A stretch of DNA of 44,854 nt from an uncultured Flavobacteriaceae bacterium (GTDB lineage Bacteria > Bacteroidota > Bacteroidia > Flavobacteriales > Flavobacteriaceae), in NCBI GenBank assembly GCA_929200365.1, contig CAKMZM010000005.1, positions 1 through 44,854 on the forward strand, given 5' to 3'. Position numbers and translations under genes: made by a program. The notes beneath the pieces were generated by a model, which saw only the letters and a program-made list of their open reading frames with translations, had not been told where the DNA came from and ran no database searches. This document shows, piece after piece, positions 30,781 through 41,123 of the stretch. Numbering within the stretch: the first letter of the stretch is position 1; each line of letters begins with the position of its first letter.

Positions 30781-30811
30781 TTTGCATAGTCATCAGATAA
30801 TTGTACTTTTG
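30781..30811 (+). promoter_or_regulatory. Consensus Bacteroidota promoter TTTG-N19-TACTTTTG
   Basis: TTTG 30781-30784 and TACTTTTG 30804-30811, exact 19-nt spacer, upstream of the M61 gene. Confidence 0.7.
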
Positions 30812-30885
30812 TAGATTCTGTAACCTTTAAAAAAGGTTACAACTTAATTTAGATATTTTTAATTTATTATACTAAACATACAAAA

Positions 30886-32691
30886 ATGAGATATTTTTTA
30901 TTAATCTTCCTTTTATTCTTTACTATACAATCTGGGTTTGCACAAATAAGAAATAAATATTCAATTTCATTCGATAATGCAGAACATCATGAAGCTAATA
31001 TAACTGCAACTTTTACAAACTTGCAGAGTGGTACTGTTTCTTTAAGAATGAGTCGAACATCGCCAGGTAGATATGCTTTACACGAATTTGCTAAAAATGT
31101 TTATAATGTAAAAATAACCGATAGTAAAGGCAAAAAAGTAACTGTTACCAGACCTAATTTACACCAATGGGATGTTACAGGGCATGATGGAACTATACAT
31201 GTATATTATACTTTATTTGCTGATCGAGGTGATGGTACATATTCTCAAATAAATGAAACTTATGCTTTGATTAATAATCCAGCTACTTTTATGTATGTTC
31301 CTAGTTTAAAAGAACGACCTGTAGAGATTTTGTATGTATCTAGAGGGGATCTTGGATGGAAGATAGCTACTCAATTAGCTTCTAAAGGAGGTAATAGTTT
31401 TCTTGCACCTAATTTACAGTTTTTTATGGATAGCCCAGCTTTGTTGAGCAACCATACAATCAAAGAATATAAAGTAGGCTCTGGTAATAAAGAGTATCGT
31501 ATTAAAATGGCTTTACAGCATGAAGGAACTGATCAGGAAGCTAATGTGTTTTTTAATCAAATCAAAAAAATTATTGAAGAAGAAAAGAAAGTGTTTGGTG
31601 ATTATCCTAATTTTGAGAATAATGAATATACGTTTTTAGTTTGTTTTATGCCACAGGTATCCAGAGATGGGATGGAACATCGCAATTCTACTGTTATAAC
31701 GAATCCAAAAAGTATTGCAAATGGAGGGATGAAGGATAATATAGGTACTTTTGCTCATGAGTTTTTTCATGCATGGAATGTAGAACGTATACGTCCTTTG
31801 TCTTTAGAACCCTTTGACTTTGATAAAGCCAATCTTAGTGATGAATTGTGGTTTGCAGAAGGGATAACAAGCTATTATACAAATCTAATTTTATGTCGAT
31901 CAGGTATTATTACTCAGGAAGAGTATATAAGTCGTTTAACTAAAACATATAATCAAGTATGGAATTCTCCTGCGCTACAATATTATAATCCTAGAGAAAT
32001 GAGTCGTAAGGCTCCTTTTATAGATGCGGCTACCTCTATGGCTCCTATTCATAAAGATAATACTTATATATCATATTATTTATACGGTAATATGTTAGGG
32101 TTGGCACTTGATCTATCATTAAGAGAAGAAAAAAAAGATCTTAACCTAGATGATTTTATGAAATTGTTTTGGACAAAATACGGAAAAACAGAAATCCCTT
32201 ATACAACAGATAATTTGTTTATTACTTTAAGAGAATATGGAGGAACATCATTAGCAGATAATTTTTTCTCTAAATATATTAATAGTAGCGAGGTACCAGA
32301 TTATAAGAAACTATTAGGTTCTGTTGCGATTTACCTTAAATCTGAAAAAAAACCTTATATAGGAGCAGAAATCGAATTTACAGAAAATGGTTTGGCAAGA
32401 ATATCAGAGTATACCAAGCAAGGAACACCAGCATATAAAGCAGGTCTGGAAAAGGAGGATATTATCATTTCTATAGGTAATAAATCTTTTTCTGACTTGG
32501 AACAATATCATGAAGTGGTTAATAAAAATAAAGCCAGTAAGAAAGTGATTCTAAAATATAGAAGAAACGGAAAAGATAAAAACACTTATGTGAAGATAGA
32601 AGAAAATCCAAGATTAATACTTACAGAATATTCTAAGCCTAGTGAAAAAGCATTACAGAAACGTAAAGATTGGCTTAGTAGTAGGAAATAG
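30886..32691 (+). CDS. M61 family metallopeptidase with C-terminal PDZ domain
   Basis: Signal peptide; HEFFHAWNVERIRP (HExxH), ELWFAEGITSYYTNLI, PDZ-like GTPAYKAGLEKEDIIISIG. Confidence 0.93.
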   Translation: MRYFLLIFLLFFTIQSGFAQIRNKYSISFDNAEHHEANITATFTNLQSGTVSLRMSRTSPGRYALHEFAKNVYNVKITDSKGKKVTVTRPNLHQWDVTGHDGTIHVYYTLFADRGDGTYSQINETYALINNPATFMYVPSLKERPVEILYVSRGDLGWKIATQLASKGGNSFLAPNLQFFMDSPALLSNHTIKEYKVGSGNKEYRIKMALQHEGTDQEANVFFNQIKKIIEEEKKVFGDYPNFENNEYTFLVCFMPQVSRDGMEHRNSTVITNPKSIANGGMKDNIGTFAHEFFHAWNVERIRPLSLEPFDFDKANLSDELWFAEGITSYYTNLILCRSGIITQEEYISRLTKTYNQVWNSPALQYYNPREMSRKAPFIDAATSMAPIHKDNTYISYYLYGNMLGLALDLSLREEKKDLNLDDFMKLFWTKYGKTEIPYTTDNLFITLREYGGTSLADNFFSKYINSSEVPDYKKLLGSVAIYLKSEKKPYIGAEIEFTENGLARISEYTKQGTPAYKAGLEKEDIIISIGNKSFSDLEQYHEVVNKNKASKKVILKYRRNGKDKNTYVKIEENPRLILTEYSKPSEKALQKRKDWLSSRK

Positions 32692-32738
32692 AGAGAGTAG
32701 CAAAGGCAAAGACTAATGCAATTTTGTCTGTTTCTACT

Positions 32739-32787
32739 AAAAATAAAAAAGCTTTAGCACACTCGTGTGCTAAAGCTTTTTTATTTT
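32739..32787. terminator. Strong bidirectional terminator between convergent M61 peptidase and T6SS arm
   Basis: AAAAATAAAAAAGCTTTAGCAC...GTGCTAAAGCTTTTTTATTTTT, near-perfect palindrome with A and T tracts. Confidence 0.85.
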
Positions 32788-32990
32788 TTAATAGCATTTT
32801 GATAAAAAATATTTTTTGTATCCAAAACAAACTAAATTTATGTCTGATACTCCCCAATCGATTAAAAGTAGGTCTTTTACACCAGAGAGATCATTTTAAA
32901 TTGTACTAGATTTTAAACTTATACACTTGTATTTTGATATTTTTATTACAGACAAATCTATTATATCAAAAAAATTCAAACATTAGCAAT

Positions 32991-33497
32991 TTACCGTCGT
33001 CTCATAGCATCCAAATATTGATTTGCTTTATCAAGTTCTTGATTTACCCGTTCTAATTCTTCTTCGTATTCTCCTAATTTAATATCCACATCTTCAAACT
33101 CCTTTAGTTTTGTTTTTAACCCCTGCAAGTCTACAAAAGACTTTACGATACTATTGTACATATTATACCTATATGTAGAATCTTTTTCAGGGATAGATTT
33201 TTGCAAATCCACAATTTTAGAATTTATAAGAGCATTAATGTATTGTATATTTTGCCCAGGAGTATCTAAAGAATCGAGTAGGGATCGTATTACCATCATC
33301 TCACTAGAAAATTTCTCTTGAAACAATAATTCTGTTTTTATGGCTTTGGATTGTTCTCGTAGTACAGAATTTTCTTTTAAAGGAACCTTATCAAAATCAA
33401 AAAAGAATGTAATTATAATTAGGGCTACAGTAAAAATAAATAACAATGAGAATTTGAATATACTATTTCTTCTTTCTTTACTATTTTTTGGTTTCAT
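32991..33497 (-). CDS. tssO: TssO-like T6SS-iii transmembrane protein
   Basis: Single N-terminal TM then coiled coil; size and position beside TssK-like gene. Confidence 0.6.
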   Translation of the reverse strand: MKPKNSKERRNSIFKFSLLFIFTVALIIITFFFDFDKVPLKENSVLREQSKAIKTELLFQEKFSSEMMVIRSLLDSLDTPGQNIQYINALINSKIVDLQKSIPEKDSTYRYNMYNSIVKSFVDLQGLKTKLKEFEDVDIKLGEYEEELERVNQELDKANQYLDAMRRR

Positions 33498-33522
33498 TTT
33501 TTATTTTTATAACGTTTTATTT

Positions 33523-34683
33523 TTAATCGAGTAGAAAGCTTCTTCTATTTTTTACATCATCTTTTGCAAAAACTTCTTCTTTAACAAAAATATTTGAATC
33601 TGTTTTTTTACCTATGTAATCTAATTCATCTAATTTTTTGAATAGAGACAGCATTAATTTAGTAAAATTAGAAACATGATGTAGTGAAGAGTTAATGTCT
33701 GTATGCAGATACTGTAACTCAATCATTTCTATCAAAATGTTTTCAAAAGCTCCTTGATTAAGATCACACCAGTCTGATAAGTAGTTCAATAACTCTTCTT
33801 TTCCTGTACCAGAATATACATCCAGATTATTTTTAATTACTCTGGCATGAGCCATTAGTTTACAGATCATAGAAATAGGAGGTGCATTTCTATCATTAAT
33901 ACGATAATCAGGTAATATTCCTCCCAGATATTGTAATGTGTTTTGGCAAAGTGTTAAAACCATTCTTGCCAAATCATTAGATTGTTTTTTTTGATAAATT
34001 TTTTGTATTATATTCATTGAGTACTTTTCTATTGCATTAAAAAAAGTACCGATTTCAGAATACGTATATAAAAGGTCTTGGTGACTTAATATAGATGTAC
34101 AGGGTGGAATAAAATCTTCAGCAAGGTGTGGAGCAGATTTCTCTGTAAAAATGATCTTACCTATAGTAATATGGTAATTTCCAAATTCTTTAGTGTTAAT
34201 TTCATTCTTTCCTACAATATTAAGTTTATACTCAGGTAGCACAAAAGGATGGCGAGGAGGTTCTTCTTCTGGATCAGAATCACCAATAGGAATTCTGGTA
34301 TATGGATTTATACTTAAAACAATATAGCATTCTTTTTCGCCTTCTTTGATTTGATAATCTACAGTAATAAGACTTCCATTATTTTCTAGAAAAGAAGATA
34401 TTTCTGGTGTTATGTGTATAAGATGACCTCCTGCTGTAATAGCTCTACACTTAATAAGCTGTACTTTAATAGTTTCTTGCCCATCAATAGAGAAAATCAT
34501 TTTTACAGCTTCATCAGATCCCAAATCTGGTAACAAGCCATAATTGTTTGTGTTTAGCCCACGAGAACTAACTACTTGTGAGAATTGAATAAGGGCATTT
34601 TCTGTATCAATAAAACGATTTTTATTAATCTTCATCCCGTCAATCCAGTTAACGCGATAATAATTGTTATCTTCTAATTTCAT
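33523..34683 (-). CDS. tssK: TssK-like T6SS baseplate subunit
   Basis: N-terminal VNWIDGMKINKNRFIDTENALIQ pattern; locus context. Confidence 0.6.
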   Translation of the reverse strand: MKLEDNNYYRVNWIDGMKINKNRFIDTENALIQFSQVVSSRGLNTNNYGLLPDLGSDEAVKMIFSIDGQETIKVQLIKCRAITAGGHLIHITPEISSFLENNGSLITVDYQIKEGEKECYIVLSINPYTRIPIGDSDPEEEPPRHPFVLPEYKLNIVGKNEINTKEFGNYHITIGKIIFTEKSAPHLAEDFIPPCTSILSHQDLLYTYSEIGTFFNAIEKYSMNIIQKIYQKKQSNDLARMVLTLCQNTLQYLGGILPDYRINDRNAPPISMICKLMAHARVIKNNLDVYSGTGKEELLNYLSDWCDLNQGAFENILIEMIELQYLHTDINSSLHHVSNFTKLMLSLFKKLDELDYIGKKTDSNIFVKEEVFAKDDVKNRRSFLLD

Positions 34684-34687
34684 GTTC

Positions 34688-35680
34688 TTAAAATATACCT
34701 GTTTTAGAATATTTTATAGTAATATATTCTATACAATTATTTTTCTTATTTTTAAATAACTCAAGCTCTTTGATTTTAATACTCTTCCCTTTTATTTTTT
34801 CACAAAATTCTATAAACGTTGTTGTTTTTCCTTTTACACTCATTGGTAATTGTAAGTTATCGCATAAATAGGCGCTAAAATCTCGGGCACTTGCTTTTCT
34901 GTTTGCAACAGCTAATATTTTTGTTGCAAACTCACTATTTCTAATATCAGGAGCTTTAAATTCTATCTTTGGTGCATCTTTTATAACATCTATTGGTGCA
35001 TATTTAATATTTGAAGAAGATTGTTTAGATCTTATAATTCGTTTTTTTGGAGCACTAGTTTTTTTATTATTAGGGAGCACTTTTATTTTTTTCCTTGTAG
35101 TATATCTATTATCATCATTAACAACCAATGTTATGGTTTTTAAACCTGGTGACTCATAAATATATTGTGGGTTTTTTTTCGTAGAATTCACCTTTGCTGT
35201 TTCACCAAATCTCCATTCCCATTTACGAGCGTCTTTAGTATTATCTTTAAGTTTTAAAACCTCACCAACTTTTATTGAGGCTGGAGCTTTAAAATTTGCC
35301 AGTTTTGTAGAGTCTAGAATAAAAACTTTTTCTTTTATGGTAATTGTCTTTATTCCTTCGCATTGACCATTAATTTTTAACTTAATATTATATTTCCCAG
35401 GTTTTTCATATGTATGAAAAGGGGATAATCCAGAACGCGTTTTGGTACTATCTCCAAAGTCCCATTCTCTTTTTGAAGCTCCTTTGGTGTTGTCTTTAAA
35501 TCTAATAATCTCTCCAGCTCTGTAGTTTTTTGCATTTATATCAAACTCTACAATTTCACAGGGAATATAGTTAATATATCTATAAGCAAACACTGTAGCA
35601 GTAATAAATATTGTAATGATAAAAAACAAAATAACACTTCGATCGATATATGTATTTGGTAATGTATCTGATGTTTTCAT
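34688..35680 (-). CDS. Membrane-anchored protein with two PKD repeats, T6SS-iii associated (possible TssP)
   Basis: N-terminal TM; two PKD repeats EWDFGDSTKTRSGLSPFHTYEKPGKYNIKLK and EWRFGETAKVNSTKKNPQYIYESPGLKTITLVV. Confidence 0.7.
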   Translation of the reverse strand: MKTSDTLPNTYIDRSVILFFIITIFITATVFAYRYINYIPCEIVEFDINAKNYRAGEIIRFKDNTKGASKREWDFGDSTKTRSGLSPFHTYEKPGKYNIKLKINGQCEGIKTITIKEKVFILDSTKLANFKAPASIKVGEVLKLKDNTKDARKWEWRFGETAKVNSTKKNPQYIYESPGLKTITLVVNDDNRYTTRKKIKVLPNNKKTSAPKKRIIRSKQSSSNIKYAPIDVIKDAPKIEFKAPDIRNSEFATKILAVANRKASARDFSAYLCDNLQLPMSVKGKTTTFIEFCEKIKGKSIKIKELELFKNKKNNCIEYITIKYSKTGIF

Positions 35681-35691
35681 AGATGCGAAAT

Positions 35692-37518
35692 TTAATTTAA
35701 TACAGTAATATAGTATGGAAAAACATTCAAAGATTGTTTTTCTAAGATAGATAAAATATTACTTTTTATAGAACTCCATTCAAAATCTGAAACTTGCACT
35801 AAAGGGTTTGGAAGAAGTATAATCTCAATTGATGGAACCAATCCTTTATTTGCATCAATATTTGTTTTAAACGTTTTTCTAATAGTTACATTTTTAAGTT
35901 TATTACTGCATAATTCATAGCATAGAGCTTTAATATCCTCTTTGGTGACAATTCTATTTCTAGATAGTAATGCCCTACGATAAGCATAAAGCCGTTCTTC
36001 CATAGTCAAGTTATCTTTTCCTTGAAAAGTAGGGGTGAGAAAAATTCCTTTTTTTTGTTTTAACTCACTTCCTTTATAAATATGTAAAGAACTCCCTGGT
36101 TTTATTTGATTAGCTTCTTTTCCATTTGTTGTCCAATATTCTATCAAAAGTAAATCTTTCTTTTTATAAGGTTTAACAGAAAGATAATTTGTTTCTTCTA
36201 CTGTTTTGGACATATCCAAAACTTTTTTTTCTAATGTTGCTATATTTTGATTTAATTTGCTAACATTTTTTTGTAAAAAATCGCTTCCATAAACTGAGAA
36301 AGCAGCACTTTCATCTTTCAATAATTCTATAAGATGTAGTAAGTATTCTTTGGCCTTACGCGAGTCGAGCTTACCTACATTGTCTCTTCTTATTACATAA
36401 GTCCCTTTTTGATCTTTTTCTGCATCATTTTCTCTAAGGTTGTATAGCTGTCCATCGGTATTACTTACAGTTTTAATATCTAAAAATAAATCAATAGTAC
36501 TTAAAGGTGCTATGTCAATATAGTCTTTAAGTTGATAAGAAACATTTTCTAATTTTCGGTTTAATACAGGAAAAGCATTAAAAGAGCAAAATAGATTTTT
36601 TAAAATAGCACCATTAATAACTTTGGGGAAGACTATTTTAATCCAATTTACATTTTGAAAATCTCCATCACCTATAAATTTAGTAATTTCTTCTGGAACA
36701 TTACTATTTCGATGTAACGAAATATCAGACTTAATGGTTATAAAATGTTTTTCATATATTTTTTTAACCTCATTGTCAATATTTCTTGTTTTGTTTGGTA
36801 TATGGGAGAATATGGACTCTAAATCCAAATGTTCAGAATTATGACTATCCATATATCCAGAAGACACATTAAGTAAGGAGTCGTTATAGTAAAAACTAGC
36901 CTGCTGTAAATGATAATAAAACAAGTCCCTATCCTCTACATCTAATATCTCAAAAAACAACGAAGTGTCTTTTAAATGAATCTTCTCATGATCTGTTTTT
37001 ATCCCTAAATACACAGTAGAAGAGGGTAAGGATATTTCTTTATTAGCTGTTTCTATTATGCTAGACATTGATTTTCCATCAATTTCGTAAGCATCTTTTT
37101 CACAAAGTATATGAGTTATACATGCATCTATAAGTTTACTTTCTTGTACAGGAGAGAAAAAGATGTTTTTTACGGCCTGATCAGCACTTGAGCTTTTTAT
37201 TCTTTTATTGTAATATAATAAATGCTCTGGAGTAATAGCATATTCAGTCGATATAGGTTCTGTATATGCTATAGCATGAGCAGGGCGAGCACCATATAGC
37301 GTTTCTGGAGTCATTAACTGTATTAACTGCTCTGTTACTCTTGTCTGAGAGTTGTTAATTTCGCTAGAGATTTTTGCAATTTCAGAGGCACATGCGTTGA
37401 TAAGAAGGGTTACTAGAGGATCAAAAGAAGTTTCTATCTCATTAGGACGAACTCCCCAAAGAGAAGCCGCCTTCTTAATCATTCTGTTTTTGATTTGGGT
37501 TTTATTTTCTTGACTCAT
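35692..37518 (-). CDS. tssF: TssF-like T6SS baseplate subunit
   Basis: ACASEIAKISSEINNSQTRVTEQLIQLMTPETLYGARPAHAIAYTEP; internal ATG (MSQENKTQIKNRM) removes overlap with tssE. Confidence 0.75.
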   Translation of the reverse strand: MSQENKTQIKNRMIKKAASLWGVRPNEIETSFDPLVTLLINACASEIAKISSEINNSQTRVTEQLIQLMTPETLYGARPAHAIAYTEPISTEYAITPEHLLYYNKRIKSSSADQAVKNIFFSPVQESKLIDACITHILCEKDAYEIDGKSMSSIIETANKEISLPSSTVYLGIKTDHEKIHLKDTSLFFEILDVEDRDLFYYHLQQASFYYNDSLLNVSSGYMDSHNSEHLDLESIFSHIPNKTRNIDNEVKKIYEKHFITIKSDISLHRNSNVPEEITKFIGDGDFQNVNWIKIVFPKVINGAILKNLFCSFNAFPVLNRKLENVSYQLKDYIDIAPLSTIDLFLDIKTVSNTDGQLYNLRENDAEKDQKGTYVIRRDNVGKLDSRKAKEYLLHLIELLKDESAAFSVYGSDFLQKNVSKLNQNIATLEKKVLDMSKTVEETNYLSVKPYKKKDLLLIEYWTTNGKEANQIKPGSSLHIYKGSELKQKKGIFLTPTFQGKDNLTMEERLYAYRRALLSRNRIVTKEDIKALCYELCSNKLKNVTIRKTFKTNIDANKGLVPSIEIILLPNPLVQVSDFEWSSIKSNILSILEKQSLNVFPYYITVLN

Positions 37519-37522
37519 AAAA

Positions 37523-37954
37523 TTAATATGAAAGAGGAGCAATATAAAACTTTTCAATGCACGAAAAAGTTTCATTGGTTAGACAAATAACTCCATTAAT
37601 TTTTATATCGACACGTTTTTTTACCCTATTCAAATTAGTATTATTTATAAATTCATCTTGTTTTATAACCACTTTTAAAGTGATATTTTTTAATCTTTTT
37701 TCTTTATTTGTAATGCTCTCATGAAGAGATGTTGTAATAATATCTTTAAGTTTATTAGTTGTAGTTAAATTGTCAAAATCCACACTCCATATAGAGCATC
37801 CAAAAGATTCATCAAAAGTACATTCTCCAAAATGAGTTGTTGTTATTAAATGGATAAAATTAGAAATAGATTCTTGTATGCTACATTGTTCAGCCTCTTT
37901 GTGGCTAACGATTTTTTTAGTTTGTAATGGTAAACTATAATAAGATCTTACCAT
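37523..37954 (-). CDS. tssE: GPW/gp25-like T6SS baseplate subunit TssE
   Basis: SISNFIHLITTTHFGECTFDESFGCSIWSVDFDN, gp25-like. Confidence 0.75.
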   Translation of the reverse strand: MVRSYYSLPLQTKKIVSHKEAEQCSIQESISNFIHLITTTHFGECTFDESFGCSIWSVDFDNLTTTNKLKDIITTSLHESITNKEKRLKNITLKVVIKQDEFINNTNLNRVKKRVDIKINGVICLTNETFSCIEKFYIAPLSY

Positions 37955-38492
37955 AGGTTAAAGGTTATAGAGATTAATATAAAACATAGTGCAATTTAAT
38001 AAAGTTTTTACAGAAGTAGTTTATACTTTTTAATTGAAATGAAAAATAATTAATTTTAGTAGCATCAAAAGTAGTTAAAACTATTTAGTTTAATGAATTC
38101 CACTTTAATGTATAATAAAATTCTTTTATTTCATATAAGTAAAGAGGATTCATGGTATGAATATTGACGTAATGTATTGTATTGTTAGGTGGATAACATC
38201 CATAAAAACACAGAATTATTTGGTATATTTATGTGATGTAGAAAACATTTGTGCGTATTTTGAAAAGAGTAATAAGTAAAGATGATGTTAAGTATATTGA
38301 ATATAACTTTTCTTAAAACATAAATATTCTATATCCAGTCTAAAAAAAATTAAACATTTTATGATATTGTTAACTAACCCAGCAAAGTAACCTAAATGTT
38401 TTTGTAGAAACTATAATTTTTATTGCATAACTAATATAATCTATAAAGAAAAGGGAAGAAGTTTTTTATATTTGCACAAATAACTTTGGAGT

Positions 38493-39092
38493 ATGAAAAT
38501 ATTTTATATAATAGTAATGATCGCTATACTAGGATTGGTAAGTTGCAAGAGTAAAGATGCACTTGCTTATGTAAAAGACAAAGATCAAAAAAAAGAAGAG
38601 CTATTACCTATTCAAAAAAAATATGGAGAAATTATGGGAGTAGCTCCCAAGGATATAAAAAATATACCACTATACAATTTTATTGATAGTTGGATGGGAA
38701 CATCTTATAAAATGGGAGGAGAAACAAAAAAAGGTATAGATTGTTCTTTTTTTACACAATTTCTTTATCACGATGTATATAATAACCTTATAGAGAGAAC
38801 TGCCGAAAAGCAATATATGGCGCCTAGTACAGATAAATTTATTGGGCAAGAATTTCTAAAACAAGGGGATCTCTTATTTTTTAATCAAAGAGGTTCTCAA
38901 CATCACCCTATAACTCATGTAGGGGTTTATTTGGGTAATAATCGTTTTGTGCATTCTACTTCAAATCGTAATGATTCTGGAAATAATGGTGTTCAGATAA
39001 GTGATTTTAAAGATAAGTACTGGCAACGAATGTTTGTGGCTGCAGGAAGAAAACCAAAGAATGTTAATAGTGAATTAAGTCAGGAAGATTGA
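38493..39092 (+). CDS. NlpC/P60 family (C40) peptidase, lipoprotein
   Basis: Lipobox ILGLVSCKS; GIDCSFFTQFLYHDVYN, GDLLFFNQRG, HVGVYLGNNRFVHST. Confidence 0.88.
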   Translation: MKIFYIIVMIAILGLVSCKSKDALAYVKDKDQKKEELLPIQKKYGEIMGVAPKDIKNIPLYNFIDSWMGTSYKMGGETKKGIDCSFFTQFLYHDVYNNLIERTAEKQYMAPSTDKFIGQEFLKQGDLLFFNQRGSQHHPITHVGVYLGNNRFVHSTSNRNDSGNNGVQISDFKDKYWQRMFVAAGRKPKNVNSELSQED

Positions 39093-39127
39093 AAATAAAT
39101 ACACTGTTGGTTTTTACCTATTGAGAT

Positions 39128-40048
39128 ATGAGAGAAAAGCGAATACAAGAAATATATGAAGAATTAACCGCAACATATAAAAACTTGAAAGCAGAGGTTT
39201 TTGTAGCAGAAATTTTCGAATCTTCTGATTTGGATTTTAGTGATATTGATATTTTCAATAAAAGTACTTTTTCTAGATCATATCGCAGAGATGTTATTAG
39301 TTTTGTATTCGATTCATACTCGGGATCTAAAGATAAAATTAAATTTAATCTTGCACGTAGTGGAATTTATGATACGCTTCCAGAAGGAGTTTTTCATAAA
39401 CAAATAAAAACTGTAAGTCAACTATCATACAGAGAAATACGGCAGAAACATAAAAAGGAAGAAAAAGATGCCAGAGATTTTTTTACACCTTTAGAGAATG
39501 AATTTTTTGTACAGAAAGTACACGTTGAAAAAAAAGAAAGAGAGTTAATAGATGAGTTTATAAACCTTAAAAACAGTTTTCTTAGAGATTTTTGGGGATT
39601 AAGCAAAGAAATACCAGTAGAGTATAGTTTAAAATTGTTAAAACTATTACCCTTTGTGCATAACATATCTGGTAAACCTGATCTTACTGCCCTAAGTTTA
39701 GAAAAAATTCTAGGAGAAAAAGTTAGTGTAAAAAAAATAGTAGCCCCTTGTCATCATGATAATACTGTAAAAAGTAATAATATATTAGGTGTAGATTTTG
39801 TTTTAGAATTAAGTAACTCTCAAGTTTTGTATCCAATTTTTGAAATAGAAATTGGTCCTGTATCAAGAAAAAACATGAATAAATTCTTACAAAATGGGGT
39901 GGCTAGAAAAATTATTAGTACCTTTTGCGACTATTTTATCCCACTAGAAGTAGAAATTAAGCTTAATATTACGTATTCAAAAAACGAAAGTATGTTTGTG
40001 TTAAACAAATCAGACAACCCAAGACTGGGTTTAACAACAATGATATAA
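39128..40048 (+). CDS. tssG: TssG-like T6SS-iii baseplate protein
   Basis: Position between NlpC/P60 and TssN-like genes; LLPFVHNISGKPDLTALSLEKILGEKVSVKKI resembles TssG 'distance-conserved' region. Confidence 0.6.
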   Translation: MREKRIQEIYEELTATYKNLKAEVFVAEIFESSDLDFSDIDIFNKSTFSRSYRRDVISFVFDSYSGSKDKIKFNLARSGIYDTLPEGVFHKQIKTVSQLSYREIRQKHKKEEKDARDFFTPLENEFFVQKVHVEKKERELIDEFINLKNSFLRDFWGLSKEIPVEYSLKLLKLLPFVHNISGKPDLTALSLEKILGEKVSVKKIVAPCHHDNTVKSNNILGVDFVLELSNSQVLYPIFEIEIGPVSRKNMNKFLQNGVARKIISTFCDYFIPLEVEIKLNITYSKNESMFVLNKSDNPRLGLTTMI

Positions 40049-40049
40049 G

Positions 40050-40919
40050 ATGAATATAATTTTACTTACAGCAATAAACACAGATATGTTTAAAATAGGT
40101 ATAGTATTGCTGATAATCACCATGATTCTAATGGGATTTGTTACTGGATTAAAAAAACTATTTATAAAAAATAAAAAGAAGTTTTTTTTGTACGTGTTAG
40201 TAATACTATTATTATTTGCAGCTACTGCATTATTAAGTAATGAAAAGGTGCTTAATAATATACCTCTCAATAATTTTATTAGTTTTCAAGTAGTGTTTTT
40301 CTTATTAGGTGTTTTGCATATTATGGCATTGCGCAAATTTTTCCCTGATATATCAGAAACTCCCACTTGTTTTTGGTCAGAATTTCTATATACATTGGTT
40401 ACGGTGTTTGTAGGGTTGATCTCTTTTATGTTTGTAGTGAATATTTATAAACCTGAATATACCTACATTTTTTTAACATCAGCTATTACATTTTTAATGC
40501 CTTTTATGATTGTAAAATTGTATGAATTTGCTGTATCTATACCTGTCTCTGTTTATCAGAAATGGTTTTATCCTATTGATAAAAAAATGAAAGATCCAAA
40601 AGAGGAAGAGTTGTTAAATCCACTTGTGATATCATTTGAATTTAACAAAGGGGAGAGCTTGAGTGAAATTAGTAATTTTAGACTCAAAGCTCCAGAGCGA
40701 ATGGAATTTGGTAAATTGTTTTACTTTTTTATTAATGATTATAACGAGCGCCACCCAGGTGGTGAAATTACATATATCGATAAAGGAAATAAGCCTTCTG
40801 GTTGGATTTTTTATACTAAGCCAAATTGGTTAGGACTTCAGAAATATATAAATTTTAATAAAACTATAGAAGCAAATAATATTAAAGAAAATGATGTGAT
40901 TATTTGTAGACGAGTTTAG
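40050..40919 (+). CDS. tssN: TssN-like T6SS-iii membrane protein
   Basis: Polytopic N-terminal half plus soluble C-terminal domain; context. Confidence 0.68.
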   Translation: MNIILLTAINTDMFKIGIVLLIITMILMGFVTGLKKLFIKNKKKFFLYVLVILLLFAATALLSNEKVLNNIPLNNFISFQVVFFLLGVLHIMALRKFFPDISETPTCFWSEFLYTLVTVFVGLISFMFVVNIYKPEYTYIFLTSAITFLMPFMIVKLYEFAVSIPVSVYQKWFYPIDKKMKDPKEEELLNPLVISFEFNKGESLSEISNFRLKAPERMEFGKLFYFFINDYNERHPGGEITYIDKGNKPSGWIFYTKPNWLGLQKYINFNKTIEANNIKENDVIICRRV

Positions 40920-40937
40920 TAAAATGTTAAAGTTTTT

Positions 40938-40980
40938 AAAAAACAGGGTTTTGATTTTCAAGTCAAAACCCTGTTTTTTT
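40938..40980 (+). terminator. Rho-independent terminator after tssN
   Basis: AAAAAACAGGGTTTTGA-TTTTCAAG-TCAAAACCCTGTTTTTTT. Confidence 0.88.
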
Positions 40981-41123
40981 TGGATTAAGTTAATAGTCAT
41001 GCTGTTTGTTGTTGTTTGTACGTAATGTTTTTCTGTCATAACTACCGTTTTGAATATTTATTTTCTTAAAGTTAGTATAAGAATTATAATTTTTTGAGTA
41101 CATTTACCCTGTGCAAGTCACGT

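Noticed and set aside
32675-32909. Small ORFs on both strands around 32675-32909
   Set aside because: They read through the bidirectional terminator palindrome; the shared KKALAHxCAKAFLF peptide on both strands is a product of the palindrome, not a protein family.
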